Positions 1-9,304 of a DNA stretch of 64,000 nucleotides are shown one piece after another. The stretch's first letter is position 1. Each line of letters begins with the position of its first letter. Made by a program: the position numbers and the translations under genes. The notes under the pieces are model-generated. The model did not search any database. It was not told the origin of the DNA and saw only the letters and a program-made list of their open reading frames with translations. The stretch lies in NCBI GenBank assembly GCA_902788365.1, contig CADAJN010000008.1:1-64000 (forward strand), in the 5' to 3' direction. Source of the DNA: an uncultured Pseudomonadota bacterium (lineage in GTDB: Bacteria > Pseudomonadota > Alphaproteobacteria > RF32 > CAG-239).

Positions 1-36
1 TATAGCCTGCCATCGTTTTTGGAAAGTATGCTTTTT

Positions 37-2427
37 TTATTTATACAAATAGTGCAACAGACTTGCATCATGTAAGGCATCTGCATCATAAAGTATTGAA
101 ATTTCTTCATCCGGTGTAAATTGCGGAATTTTCCCATAATTTACATAATTATGTAATTTTATGAGAGCTTCATTTCTAACACTTTTTCCGAATTCAGGAG
201 CCGGACCGTTTGTTTTTAACATATATGTATGAATTTCAAGCAAATAATTATCATCAATCAAATCCAGCACTCCGTTTGTTTTCTTATCCTTTTTGAGTAC
301 GGCATAAATTCTTTTAGCTTTATTAGCAACTGGCGGAGTATGTATTTCTTCAGGAATAACAAACCACTTTCTCTTTAATAAGCCTAAACCAATACTTTCA
401 TAAGATGAAAGTGATGCCAGCGGAATAGAAAGCATCAATCCGATGGTAATCGGCAAAATCCAATAAAAAAGCGAATTAAGCTGAAAATAGACGAGCAAGG
501 TTGTTGCAATTCCTAAAATCGTGTGTCCGATATATCTGTTGAAGGCAGTTTTCCAATTTGTTCGCCCGTCACGATTTTGCGCACTCCAACCGGAATCCTT
601 GCCAGACAGAATTTCCAAAACTATTTTTGTTTGCGAAACCATCATAATCGGTGCAATCAAGGCTGAAAACAAGATTTCAAATATAAAGCTTTTTATTGCT
701 CCGAAAACTCCGCCTATTTCTACCTTTTTATAATTTTTAATATATATTATCAAACCAAGGAATTTTGGAAAAATCAGCATAAACATTGAAATTGCAAATA
801 ATGTAATAGTTCCCATTTTGTTGAAAATGGGCCAATTGGGAAATAATGTTTCCTCCACTGGAAAATATTCAGGAGGAAAATAAATTCGTCCTAAGGCTAC
901 TAAAATGCCAAAAATTAAAAACGAAAACCATAAAGGAGAAGATAGATATGACATAATCCCTATTGTAAAATGTATACGGCTTATCGGATGAATATGCTTA
1001 GAAAACAAAATTTTTAAGTGTTGTATATTACCCTGACACCATCTTCTATCCCTAATTGTAAAGTCTAACATACTTGGAGGGCATTCTTCATAGCTACCGG
1101 ATAATTCCGGTACCAACCAGGCAAACCAACCTCCGCGTCTGATGAGGGCTGCCTCCACAAAATCATGACTCATTATATATCCGCCAAACGGTTTAGGACC
1201 TTTCAATACCGGCAGACCGCAACAGTTTATGAATGCCTGCACCCTTATAATAGCATTATGTCCCCAATAATTACTATCATGCACCTGCCAAAAACTGGAG
1301 CCGACAGCTACAATCGGTCCATATACTTTTCCGGCAAATTGTTGAATGCGTGAAAATAATGATTTACTGTTAATACACAATGGAGGCACCTGAATAATAC
1401 CTGCGGTTTCATTAACCTCCATAAGTTGCGACATTTTAACAATTGTTTCACCACTTAATAAACTGTCTGCATCTAATACTACCATAAAATCATATAAGGC
1501 GCCCCATTTGTGGCAAAAATCCTCAATATTACCGCTTTTACGCGCAATATTTTTTGAGCGTCTTCGATAATAAAGATTGATGTCATCAGGCATTTGTTTA
1601 CGTGCATTAATCCAAGTGTTTTCTTCTTCAATCCAAATTTTAGGATTATTAGTATCACTCAAGATATAAAAATCATAGGCTTTTGCCTGACCGGTACGTT
1701 CAATTGACTGCGCCATTGACACAATATTAGCAAAAACTCTTTTTGAATCTTCATTATATATCGGCATTAAAACAGCTGTTCTGGTAGAAAGAGCAGAATC
1801 CTTTTCAGGCCAGTTTAACCCTGCTTGATTTTTATATCGTAATAATTCAATAAAACCACACACGCTTGACCAGAAAAACATTGATATCCATGCTGTAGTA
1901 AGCATATACAATAGCGTCAATATAAACTTGACAGTTATTGAGGATTCGCTTGGCATATATAGCGTCCACTTGAATGTTAAATAGGCAGTGGTCAAAGCCA
2001 TCAGACCGAAAATAATAATTCGGCGCCATTTAATTGTTGATTCTGTAATTAAGCGAGTTTTAAACACTCTAAATCTCCCCGATGCTTTATAATGAGGAAC
2101 AATAAAAAATGCTGATTTCTTAAAATATTCATCGCTTTTATCAAAATCAGGTAATAGCGCATCAATTCCGTACTTCTCAGCATTTTTGCCTTCAATAAAC
2201 AGAGCTTTATACAAAGCTACAGACTGCATTTTGGATAAATCTTTAGAAAAAACTTTTTTAGCTTTATTATATATTATATCATCAAATGACTTGCTTATAT
2301 CCTCTTGCTGGTTCAAACTTTCATATGAAGCCAAAAGCTTGGAAATATCAATATCAGCACCATACCCCAGTTCTCTTAAATAGGCTTTTATGATATCATC
2401 ACGCGAATGAACTCTTATTTTAACCAT
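37..2427 (-). CDS. opgH: Glucans biosynthesis glucosyltransferase H
   Basis: Inner-membrane glucosyltransferase that uses UDP-glucose to make the backbone of osmoregulated periplasmic glucans. The 796-residue product has membrane segments near residues 140-195, a GT2 catalytic domain with LDADS near residue 320 and an RRWCQGN (QxxRW-type) motif near 460, then several C-terminal membrane segments. Length is close to the family (E. coli about 850). The ATG at 2427 is chosen because GGAG lies 6 bases upstream; an ATG at 2439 is also in frame but less well placed. The gene overlaps the 3' end of opgG, so the two are probably translationally coupled. Identification is firm. Confidence 0.95.
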   Translation of the reverse strand: MVKIRVHSRDDIIKAYLRELGYGADIDISKLLASYESLNQQEDISKSFDDIIYNKAKKVFSKDLSKMQSVALYKALFIEGKNAEKYGIDALLPDFDKSDEYFKKSAFFIVPHYKASGRFRVFKTRLITESTIKWRRIIIFGLMALTTAYLTFKWTLYMPSESSITVKFILTLLYMLTTAWISMFFWSSVCGFIELLRYKNQAGLNWPEKDSALSTRTAVLMPIYNEDSKRVFANIVSMAQSIERTGQAKAYDFYILSDTNNPKIWIEEENTWINARKQMPDDINLYYRRRSKNIARKSGNIEDFCHKWGALYDFMVVLDADSLLSGETIVKMSQLMEVNETAGIIQVPPLCINSKSLFSRIQQFAGKVYGPIVAVGSSFWQVHDSNYWGHNAIIRVQAFINCCGLPVLKGPKPFGGYIMSHDFVEAALIRRGGWFAWLVPELSGSYEECPPSMLDFTIRDRRWCQGNIQHLKILFSKHIHPISRIHFTIGIMSYLSSPLWFSFLIFGILVALGRIYFPPEYFPVEETLFPNWPIFNKMGTITLFAISMFMLIFPKFLGLIIYIKNYKKVEIGGVFGAIKSFIFEILFSALIAPIMMVSQTKIVLEILSGKDSGWSAQNRDGRTNWKTAFNRYIGHTILGIATTLLVYFQLNSLFYWILPITIGLMLSIPLASLSSYESIGLGLLKRKWFVIPEEIHTPPVANKAKRIYAVLKKDKKTNGVLDLIDDNYLLEIHTYMLKTNGPAPEFGKSVRNEALIKLHNYVNYGKIPQFTPDEEISILYDADALHDASLLHYLYK

Positions 2428-3926
2428 TGATAGCTCCATACTTCAGAGATAGTTTTTCCGTTTTGCTCCAGCGATATTCTGATTTCATCATTGTCATTTT
2501 GCGGAGAATAATCTACATATACCGTAATACCTTTTGTTATAGGATTATAAATTGTACTTACATTGATTATTTTGCCACTGATTGCAGAAACATTAGGAGT
2601 AATACCTTTTTGGGAAAAATCAGAACCTAAATTTTTGCCTATAAAATCTATAACAAATTTTCTGGTTTCGGAGACATCCTCAGATCCTGAGATTCCTCCT
2701 TGTCCTGTTCTTGTTGCTGCAACGTATGCTATATCTTCTCCTTTTATAACATCATTGAGCCAAATCAAACGATAAGAAAATTTGTATTCTCTTCCGGCTT
2801 CAATAGGAACCTTCGGCACCCAATAGGCAACAATGTTGTCATGTATTTCTTGGCGAGATGGAATTTCTACAAGTTGCACAATACCTTCATTCCAATTTTC
2901 AAGAGGCTCAACCCAAGCACTCGGGCGACTTTGATAATTTGCTTCAAAATCCTGATAATTTGATAAGTCTCTATCTCGTTGCAACAAGCCAAATCCTTTC
3001 ACTCCATTATCAACAAAACTGCTGATACGTAATTTTTTAGAATTATCAAGCGGACGCCATAACCACTCACCATGACCATTATGGACCAATAATCCGTCAC
3101 TATCAAACAAAAACATCGATGTCAATGGAGCAATTCCTATTTTTTGAATATTTTCACGCGGAAACAAATGAGCTTCAATATTCATAATTGTATTAGCACC
3201 AGGAATAATTTCAAAGCAATAAGCTCCACTCACACTTTTACTATCTAATAGGGCATATAAGGTAATTACTTTGTCTTTAGTTTTTGGTTTTTGCAACCAA
3301 AATTCTTTAAAAATAGGAAATTCTTCTCCAATCATTTCCGCAGTGTTAATTGCTAATCCACGAGCGGATAAACCATATTTTTGCCCCTTTGCTAAACCGC
3401 GAAAATAACTGGCTCCCAAAAAAGTTACCAACTCGTCATAATATGCTGATGTATTGAGCGGACTATGAATTCTAAAACCTGCATAACCTAAAATTTCATC
3501 ATCATTTTCATTAAATCTATTGTTTCCGTAGTCAAAATATTTGGCTGAAAAATTGATTGGTTTTGAGACGTTATTGACAACCTCATTTATTTTAACCGGA
3601 ATTTTAAAAATACTCCCTAAATGAAAAAATTGAACTTCATACGGTAGCTTTTGGTTATACCAAGGCCCATTCTTTCTTACAAAGCGAATATCACGATACT
3701 GATCATATGACAGATTTAACAATTCTGAAGAGCTAATTGTATCTGGTACAGCATAAGGCATTTTTGATAATTGTTTAGCCTTATCAATAACATTCTGAAA
3801 TGAAAAATTTGTAACCACTAAATTCGGGTTTGTTTTATCTGTAATTTGTCTGTAATAAATCAAGCCGTAATAACAACAAAAACAAAGAATAATGCTTAGT
3901 AAACAAATCAAAAAATTTTTTAACAT
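2415..3926 (-). CDS. opgG: Glucans biosynthesis protein G, periplasmic
   Basis: Periplasmic protein needed with OpgH for osmoregulated periplasmic glucan synthesis, probably acting on glucan branching or release. The 503-residue product starts with a hydrophobic stretch (about residues 4-24) that could be a signal peptide or membrane anchor. The rest matches the all-beta MdoG family, with sequences such as FRIHSPLN, NGHGEWLWRPL and RPSAWVEP. GGGGAC lies just before the ATG and a sigma70-like promoter is found at 3968-3996. It is the first gene of the opgG-opgH operon, in the same order as in enterobacteria. OpgD is a paralogue, but the pairing with opgH favours OpgG. Confidence 0.93.
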   Translation of the reverse strand: MLKNFLICLLSIILCFCCYYGLIYYRQITDKTNPNLVVTNFSFQNVIDKAKQLSKMPYAVPDTISSSELLNLSYDQYRDIRFVRKNGPWYNQKLPYEVQFFHLGSIFKIPVKINEVVNNVSKPINFSAKYFDYGNNRFNENDDEILGYAGFRIHSPLNTSAYYDELVTFLGASYFRGLAKGQKYGLSARGLAINTAEMIGEEFPIFKEFWLQKPKTKDKVITLYALLDSKSVSGAYCFEIIPGANTIMNIEAHLFPRENIQKIGIAPLTSMFLFDSDGLLVHNGHGEWLWRPLDNSKKLRISSFVDNGVKGFGLLQRDRDLSNYQDFEANYQSRPSAWVEPLENWNEGIVQLVEIPSRQEIHDNIVAYWVPKVPIEAGREYKFSYRLIWLNDVIKGEDIAYVAATRTGQGGISGSEDVSETRKFVIDFIGKNLGSDFSQKGITPNVSAISGKIINVSTIYNPITKGITVYVDYSPQNDNDEIRISLEQNGKTISEVWSYQWLK

Positions 3927-3967
3927 CTTGTCCCCGTAATATTATCAACTATTTACATATTTCGCTT

Positions 3968-3996
3968 ACAATATGCAGATTATTTTCGTTAGTCAA
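3968..3996 (-). promoter_or_regulatory. Promoter of opgGH
   Basis: On the minus strand TTGACT (3991-3996) is followed after 17 bases by TATTGT (3968-3973), about 40 bases before the opgG start. The rest of 3927-4094 is AT-rich with no gene. Confidence 0.55.
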
Positions 3997-4094
3997 TAGA
4001 AAATACATACTTTAATTTATATATGCGGGAAAAACTTAAAAAATGTCGTTTTTATTCAGATGTATATGTTTCTAAATAAATTATAGTAAAATTA

Positions 4095-5252
4095 CTACAC
4101 CCCTGTCTTAACAATGCCTTTGCCGAATTTGGCTTCCAGTTCGTCCACAAGGTGTGAGAGTTTATCGTCGTGGGGCTTTACTTCCTCAAACAGCGATTGT
4201 TGCACTTCGCCATAGCTCAAATGTGTTAGCGTTACGCCGGTTGACCGGTAGATTAAATTCGGGCGGTAGAGTTGTTTTAAGAGATTTATGGCGGTCGCAC
4301 GCACTTCTTGGTCGCCGTTGGTCGGGTTGGGCAGTTTTGCCTCAATGGCATAATATTTGAAGTCCTTTGTGCGGAGCATAACTTCCACCCCTTGGCAAAA
4401 TCCGTTCCACCGCCGCAACTTCTGACATGCCTCGTGAACATACCGATTCAGTTCGTGTTCCAAATATTCCAAACTTTGCGTAAAGTCCTCAAAACTTCGC
4501 GTAACCTGTATGCTCTGCGGGGCGGTGGGCTCGTTGTTTACTAAAGATGTGGCAATTCCGGTCAACTCACTTTTCAAATTTAATCCGTTAATTCCGAAAG
4601 CTTTTCTGATCCAGCCGTTCTCTTTTTCCACAAAGTCCTTAATCGTAAAAATGCCGCTGAACTTCATGTGCTCGCTGTTTTTGCGGCCGATGCCGCTAAC
4701 GTCCTCAATCAGCATTTCGCCGACAATATCTAAAATTTTATCAGGCGGAATAACGAAAATGCCGTTGTTGCTCTTGGCTTTATCGGAAGCGAGTTTCGCC
4801 AGCGTTTTAGAAGTTCCCAAGCCAATGGAAACGGGAATTCCGACCTTGTCCCACACCGTCTGCCGGATATTCTTGATGATGTCGGTATAGGTGGAGTGAT
4901 AAACCTTGTTGAGGCTGGTTAAATCGATAAATGCTTCATCAACCGAAGTTACTTCGACATCCGGACTGAACGTCTTGATGGTGTCCATCACAACTTTTGA
5001 AATCTCGGTATAGCGGTGGTGGCGCGCCGGAATACAAATCGCGGTTGGAAAGTTCGGCTTAACCTGAAAATACGGCTGTCCCATTTTAATCCCGAGCGCC
5101 TTAGCTTCCTTTGAGCGCGACACGATTATGCCCTTACTGCTCGCGCCTGTCATAACGCACACCGGCTTGCCTTGCAAATCGTGGTTATCCTTCCGTTCAC
5201 AAGAAACGAAAAAGCAGTCGCAATCAACCAATGCTATAACGTGCTGACGCAT
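4095..5252 (-). CDS. Y-family DNA polymerase (UmuC/DinB type)
   Basis: Error-prone translesion DNA polymerase. The 385-residue product carries the Y-family palm: ALVDCDCFF at residues 7-15 (first metal-binding aspartate) and SVDEAFIDLT near residue 103 (catalytic DE pair). SRSKEAKALGIKMGQP near residue 46 resembles UmuC more than DinB. Helix-hairpin-helix and little-finger regions follow. There is no UmuD-like gene beside it. The start has AGAGG inside the end of the upstream fic gene, one base away, so the two form one operon. This pairing of a Fic protein with a translesion polymerase is uncommon. Pol IV versus Pol V catalytic subunit cannot be settled from sequence alone. Confidence 0.88.
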   Translation of the reverse strand: MRQHVIALVDCDCFFVSCERKDNHDLQGKPVCVMTGASSKGIIVSRSKEAKALGIKMGQPYFQVKPNFPTAICIPARHHRYTEISKVVMDTIKTFSPDVEVTSVDEAFIDLTSLNKVYHSTYTDIIKNIRQTVWDKVGIPVSIGLGTSKTLAKLASDKAKSNNGIFVIPPDKILDIVGEMLIEDVSGIGRKNSEHMKFSGIFTIKDFVEKENGWIRKAFGINGLNLKSELTGIATSLVNNEPTAPQSIQVTRSFEDFTQSLEYLEHELNRYVHEACQKLRRWNGFCQGVEVMLRTKDFKYYAIEAKLPNPTNGDQEVRATAINLLKQLYRPNLIYRSTGVTLTHLSYGEVQQSLFEEVKPHDDKLSHLVDELEAKFGKGIVKTGV

Positions 5253-5253
5253 T

Positions 5254-6312
5254 TTACCTCTTCAAAATATAGTATGTTCCTTTGGTAGAACCTTGTTTTT
5301 CAAGCAAGTCTTTCTTGACGAGATTTTGCACCGTTTTTTTGACGGTCTCGCTGTTTTTGCCTAAAACTTCTGCCATTTCAGATACCGACCAATTTGTTTT
5401 ATCTTCAAAAAGGTCTAATACGGCTTGCTCGGCTTTGCTTATTCTCGTTGTGTCCACTTTCAAAGCCTTTGCAATTTTATCTTCTAAATGGCGCTTTTGC
5501 TTGGCAAGCGAGGTAATAAAGAACGTCAGCCACGGCTCATAATTAACCTTATCGGTCCATATCGTCTTTTGGGTGCCGCGTAACGCTCTGTAATATGCGT
5601 CTTTGCTTGCTTCAATAATAGATTCCATTGAAGCGTAAGGCATATAATTATAGCCGTTTTGCAGCATAAGCATTGTCGTTAAAGCACGTGAAAGTCTGCC
5701 GTTGCCGTCTGTAAAAGGGTGTATTGATAAAAAATGCACGACAAACACGCCGATTGTGATAATCGGGTGAAAATAGCCGTCCTTAAAATTAATGTTCGTC
5801 CAGTCCACTAATTCCTGCATTAAACGCGGTGTGTCAAAAGGCGTTGCCGTTTCAAAAATTGTGCCGATTTCATTGCCGTCAGCATCAAAGGCTGCCACGC
5901 GATTTGAATCTTTTTTATATTCGCCGCGATGAAGCTCGTCTTTGTCTGAATACGAAAGCATGATTTTATGCAACTGCCGAATATAATTCTCGGACAGGTT
6001 AATTTCTTTATAATTCTCAAAAATTGTTGAAAGCAAATCGGCATAGCCGGCGACTTCTTGCTCATCGCGCGTTTGAAAAGATTTTTTGCTGATACGGTTA
6101 AAGACTTCTTCAACTTCTGTATCGTTTAACTTATTTCCCTCAATACGATTAGAAGAGCCGATTGATTCAATCGTAGCAATGCGTTTCATCGCTTTTAATT
6201 GATCCGGCTTAATTTTTATACCGCCGCTGTTAAACGCCCCGTTAAAAGTGTCTATTTCTGCTATTTTCTTTAGCATATCCGGCGTAATTGTAATATCTGT
6301 CATATTCGGCAT
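5254..6312 (-). CDS. Fic-domain AMPylator with C-terminal winged helix
   Basis: Fic enzymes transfer AMP (or another nucleotide moiety) to protein hydroxyls. The 352-residue product has the core motif HPFTDGNGRLSR near residue 200. Near residue 50 it has SSNRIEGN, which fits the inhibitory (S/T)xxxE(G/N) helix of class II Fic proteins. The last 65 or so residues read as a winged helix (AVLDLFEDKTNWSVSEMAEVL), so it may bind DNA. The ATG at 6312 is preceded by AAAGGA; a TTG at 6372 is in frame but falls inside the -35 box, so it is rejected. Targets are unknown. The promoter carries repeated CCGAAWAT sites. Confidence 0.9.
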   Translation of the reverse strand: MPNMTDITITPDMLKKIAEIDTFNGAFNSGGIKIKPDQLKAMKRIATIESIGSSNRIEGNKLNDTEVEEVFNRISKKSFQTRDEQEVAGYADLLSTIFENYKEINLSENYIRQLHKIMLSYSDKDELHRGEYKKDSNRVAAFDADGNEIGTIFETATPFDTPRLMQELVDWTNINFKDGYFHPIITIGVFVVHFLSIHPFTDGNGRLSRALTTMLMLQNGYNYMPYASMESIIEASKDAYYRALRGTQKTIWTDKVNYEPWLTFFITSLAKQKRHLEDKIAKALKVDTTRISKAEQAVLDLFEDKTNWSVSEMAEVLGKNSETVKKTVQNLVKKDLLEKQGSTKGTYYILKR

Positions 6313-6337
6313 TTTAATATCCTTTGCTATAATCTTT

Positions 6338-6420
6338 ACCGAAATATTACCTAATAATTCCCGAAAAGTCAAGAAAAATTACCGAATATCTACATTTTTT
6401 AAGTCCGATCGCCGAATATT
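6338..6420 (-). promoter_or_regulatory. fic operon promoter with four repeated sites
   Basis: On the minus strand TTGACT (6367-6372) and TAATAT (6344-6349) are 17 bases apart, about 25 bases before the fic start. Four related plus-strand sequences overlap or flank it: ACCGAAATAT (6338), CCCGAAAAGT (6360), ACCGAATATC (6381) and GCCGAATATT (6411). Their spacings of 22, 21 and 30 bases are close to whole helical turns, as expected for operators bound on one DNA face. The Fic protein's own winged helix is a candidate regulator (inference). Confidence 0.55.
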
Positions 6421-6434
6421 TTTTATATCCTATA

Positions 6435-6522
6435 ACTTCATAGTCTTAAAATTTCAAAACTATGAAGTATGTACTTGGCAAGTGATATTTAAAGGTTTAT
6501 AGTTTGCAAATATCGCAACTAT
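6435..6522. promoter_or_regulatory. Inverted repeats between fic and the GNAT gene
   Basis: ACTTCATAGT (6435-6444) and ACTATGAAGT (6459-6468) are a perfect 10-base inverted repeat with a 14-base spacer. A second near-perfect one, ATAGTTTGC / GCAACTAT, spans 6499-6522. AACTATGAA occurs at 6458 and again at 6518. They lie just before the acetyltransferase start and look like operator half-sites. Confidence 0.4.
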
Positions 6523-6538
6523 GAACTACGGGGCAAAA

Positions 6539-6988
6539 ATGCAGGTAATAAAGTATTATCAATCGGAAAATCAGGCACATTGGCGAGAGGAAATCGGCAA
6601 AGGCGATTGGTCGGCGGCGGAATTATTGCACGACTGGCTAGCGAGCGACAAATTAAAGCAGATGTGCGGAGATGCGACCGAAGTTTATATGATGACCGAT
6701 GACGATAAACTGGTTTCGTTTGCTACTTTAGCGCCGCAAGATGAGATTGACGCACCGGAACTGTCGCCGTGGATAGGGTTTGTATATACCTTTCCGACCT
6801 ATCGCGGCCACCGCAACGCCGGCAAGTTAATCGCCCATATTTGCGAGGTTTTGAAATCTGCCGGCACCGAAAAAGTTTATATTTCCACCGACGAAATCGG
6901 CCTCTACGAAAAATACGGCTTTACCTTTTGGCAGACCATGACCACCCGCGAGGGTAAACCAACCCGGGTGTATATTAAACACCTATAG
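6539..6988 (+). CDS. GNAT-family N-acetyltransferase
   Basis: Predicted acetyl-CoA-dependent N-acetyltransferase of unknown substrate. The 149-residue protein has the GNAT core: a beta strand (PWIGFVYTFP), the acetyl-CoA loop region YRGHRNAGKLIAHIC near residue 88, then KVYISTDEIGLYEKYGF near residue 120. The ATG at 6539 has GGGG a few bases upstream; the ATG at 6521 has no ribosome-binding site and lies in a possible operator. It is transcribed divergently from fic, with inverted repeats between them. Confidence 0.8.
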   Translation: MQVIKYYQSENQAHWREEIGKGDWSAAELLHDWLASDKLKQMCGDATEVYMMTDDDKLVSFATLAPQDEIDAPELSPWIGFVYTFPTYRGHRNAGKLIAHICEVLKSAGTEKVYISTDEIGLYEKYGFTFWQTMTTREGKPTRVYIKHL

Positions 6989-7053
6989 TTGTATTCCGTC
7001 AAAAAAAGCGGACTAGGAGTTCGCATTTTATGACCAAGGGACCTCGGAACCGG

Positions 7054-7180
7054 GGCTTTCCTTTAAAACGTGCCATATGCACGATCAGATTCAACGAAAC
7101 GGCAGAAATAATATCATATTTATGTTTACTTTGTCTGAAAGTATGCTAAATTAACCCATAGTTTAAATCAAAGGAAAGCC
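7054..7180 (+). promoter_or_regulatory. Leader whose inverted repeat covers the Nudix RBS
   Basis: GGCTTTCCTTT at 7054-7064 is the exact reverse complement of AAAGGAAAGCC at 7170-7180, which contains the ribosome-binding site directly before the ATG at 7182. If one transcript spans both, the 11-bp pairing would hide the RBS. The rest of 6989-7181 has no gene. This could be translational control or chance. Confidence 0.35.
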
Positions 7181-7181
7181 G

Positions 7182-7646
7182 ATGGATAAGTTTTTTAAAC
7201 ATTCAGTCAAAGCCATTATCATTAAAGACGGCAAATTGCTGGTTGAAAGTGTTGATTATGGACGAGGTCGTTACTGCAAATTGCCGGGAGGCGGTCAGGA
7301 ATGGGGCGAAACCATGCAAGAAACGATTATTCGCGAGTGCAAGGAAGAATTAAATCTTGAGGTTAAGCCTTTGCGTTTAGTTTTGGCACGTGACTATATT
7401 GCAAAGAATCATAATCAACCCTATGATTTAGACTGTTTTCACTTGGCAGAATTAATGTTTGAGTGCAATGTAACTGATTTTACCCCGCTTGGTAACGGTT
7501 CTGAACCGGACAGTGATGCACAAAAAATAAAATGGATAGAATTGGATCAATTAGCTGATTCAAATTTTTATCCTAAAGCGATTATTCCATATTTGAAAAA
7601 TCTCAAAGACATTAGAGAGACAGTTGTTTTGGGCGATGTGAATTAG
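7182..7646 (+). CDS. Nudix hydrolase
   Basis: Hydrolase for nucleoside diphosphates linked to another moiety; substrate unknown. The 154-residue protein has a full Nudix box from about residue 35: GGGQEWGETMQETI followed by IRECKEELNL, matching Gx5Ex7REUxEExGU apart from the last glycine. AAAGGA precedes the ATG. The next gene starts 10 bases after the stop, so the two are probably co-transcribed. Confidence 0.88.
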   Translation: MDKFFKHSVKAIIIKDGKLLVESVDYGRGRYCKLPGGGQEWGETMQETIIRECKEELNLEVKPLRLVLARDYIAKNHNQPYDLDCFHLAELMFECNVTDFTPLGNGSEPDSDAQKIKWIELDQLADSNFYPKAIIPYLKNLKDIRETVVLGDVN

Positions 7647-7656
7647 GAAAAGATAT

Positions 7657-8439
7657 ATGCGAAAATTCGGATTTAAATTTTTCAGCACAAACTTTCGGGT
7701 GTCCCCGATGACGCTTAAAAAAGCTGCGGAATTTGCAGCATCGGCAAAAGATATGTTTATAGAATTGAGCGCATTTCCGGATACATCTGAAGCCGAATTT
7801 AAGCAAATCAAAAAAATCATAGATACAGTGGAAGTGCGCATTCACGCCTCTATTACCGGATTTGATACCGGAAATTGCGAAGCTGAACGCCAAAATAGAA
7901 AAATTCTGACAATTGCGCAAAAAGCTGCCGACATATTTCAAGCCGAAACAATTGTGGTGCATCCGGGATATGGACGCGAGCAAAAATATCTGGAAGAAAC
8001 CGGTCGGCAATTTAAGCTGTTTCACGATGAACGAATTGTGGTGGAAAATTTACCCTATTACGATAATAACGGCAATCATTTGCATGGTAATACAGCCGAT
8101 GAAATCGCTTATATTATGAACGAAAGCGGTTGCGGATTTTGTTTTGATTTTTCGCACGCCATTTGCTCTGCTGCCGCATTGAATACGGATATTGATACAT
8201 TTTTGCAGGGTTTGTTTGCCTTAAAACCGAGTGTTTATCATTTATGCGACGGCGACATTGGTGTGATTGAAGATAAGCACTTACATTTTGGCGACGGTAA
8301 TTATCCGCTCAAACATTTTCTAAATGATTACACTGCAAAAAATGCATATATCACTATGGAAACCGGCGCCGGTTTTGAGGCTCTTAATGACTTGCGAATA
8401 AAAGATTATAAATACCTTAAATCTGTGCAAAATGTTTAA
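7657..8439 (+). CDS. Xylose isomerase-like TIM-barrel protein
   Basis: The 260-residue product resembles the sugar phosphate isomerase/epimerase and endonuclease IV superfamily. Typical strand ends with possible metal ligands are visible: RIHASITGFD, IVVHPGYG, IVVENLPY, FCFDFSHA, VYHLCDGD and YITMETGAGF. These H, E and D residues fit a divalent-metal site in a TIM barrel. The substrate cannot be assigned. AGGAAAAG precedes the ATG, and the gene follows the Nudix gene by 10 bases. Confidence 0.75.
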   Translation: MRKFGFKFFSTNFRVSPMTLKKAAEFAASAKDMFIELSAFPDTSEAEFKQIKKIIDTVEVRIHASITGFDTGNCEAERQNRKILTIAQKAADIFQAETIVVHPGYGREQKYLEETGRQFKLFHDERIVVENLPYYDNNGNHLHGNTADEIAYIMNESGCGFCFDFSHAICSAAALNTDIDTFLQGLFALKPSVYHLCDGDIGVIEDKHLHFGDGNYPLKHFLNDYTAKNAYITMETGAGFEALNDLRIKDYKYLKSVQNV

Positions 8440-8584
8440 ACATAAGGCATTTTACCTTCCCTATAAAAGCATCAATTACTCTGGTTATCACCGAAAAATG
8501 CCGGATATCAAAAAGAATCTTGTAATTTTAAATTAATCATATACTCTGAAATTAGAATATATCTTTATAGGAGAAACAAAAAAA

Positions 8585-9166
8585 ATGGGCAAAAAAATAT
8601 TAAGCATACCGCAAATCAGAGCCTTAATGAAAAAAGGAACACCGATGACATTCGGCACGGATTTGTTGCAATCTTTTTATGAATACGGTCAAGAAGCCCT
8701 CAAAATAATGATGGAAATGAATAATAAATACCATACACCCGAAGAAGTCAGAGAGCTGTTTTCCAAGCTGATTGCACGCAAAGTCAATAAAGATTGCTTA
8801 ATATTACCGCCTTTTTATACTGAATTTGGAAAAAATATCAAACTGGGAAAAAAGGTTTTTATCAATACCTGTTGCCATTTTCAGGATAACGGCGGAATAG
8901 AAATCGGTGATAACACAATGTTGGGAAGTAATGTGACGATTGTAACGCTGAACCACGATTTTGCCCCTGAAAAAAGATGTAACGCTATGCCTAAACCCGT
9001 TAAAATCGGTAAAAATGTATGGATAGGCGCAAATGTGACCATTCTTCCCGGTATCAGCATCGGTGATAATTCAATCATCGGAGCCGCCAGCGTTGTCACA
9101 AAAGACGTTCCTGCCAATACATTAGCTTATGGCGTTCCTTGCAGAAATATCCGTAAAATTTGTTAA
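8585..9166 (+). CDS. Sugar O-acetyltransferase, left-handed beta-helix
   Basis: Acetyl-CoA-dependent O-acetyltransferase of the maltose/galactoside acetyltransferase (LacA/NodL) type. The 193-residue product has an N-terminal helical region and then hexapeptide repeats (IEIGDNTMLGSNVTI, VKIGKNVWIGANVTI, GISIGDNSIIGAASVV). The TLNHD motif near residue 122 holds the probable catalytic histidine. The C-terminal VPANTLAYGVPCRNIRKI is typical of the family. AGGAG lies upstream of the ATG. It may modify surface sugars, but the acceptor is not known. Confidence 0.85.
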   Translation: MGKKILSIPQIRALMKKGTPMTFGTDLLQSFYEYGQEALKIMMEMNNKYHTPEEVRELFSKLIARKVNKDCLILPPFYTEFGKNIKLGKKVFINTCCHFQDNGGIEIGDNTMLGSNVTIVTLNHDFAPEKRCNAMPKPVKIGKNVWIGANVTILPGISIGDNSIIGAASVVTKDVPANTLAYGVPCRNIRKIC

Positions 9167-9304
9167 GAAAAACGAGCTTTTGAAAAGAATTTGACTATAT
9201 CAATTAAAAATCACAATACATTATAAATAACTTTATCTTTGCAATATTTGGCCATGTAAACTTGCAACCGGGCATCTTTAAACATTACCTATCCGACCAA
9301 ACCT

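Noticed and set aside
4510..4890. 126-codon frame opposite the Y-family polymerase gene
   Set aside because: It lies wholly inside a well-supported gene on the other strand and shows no motif or start signal.
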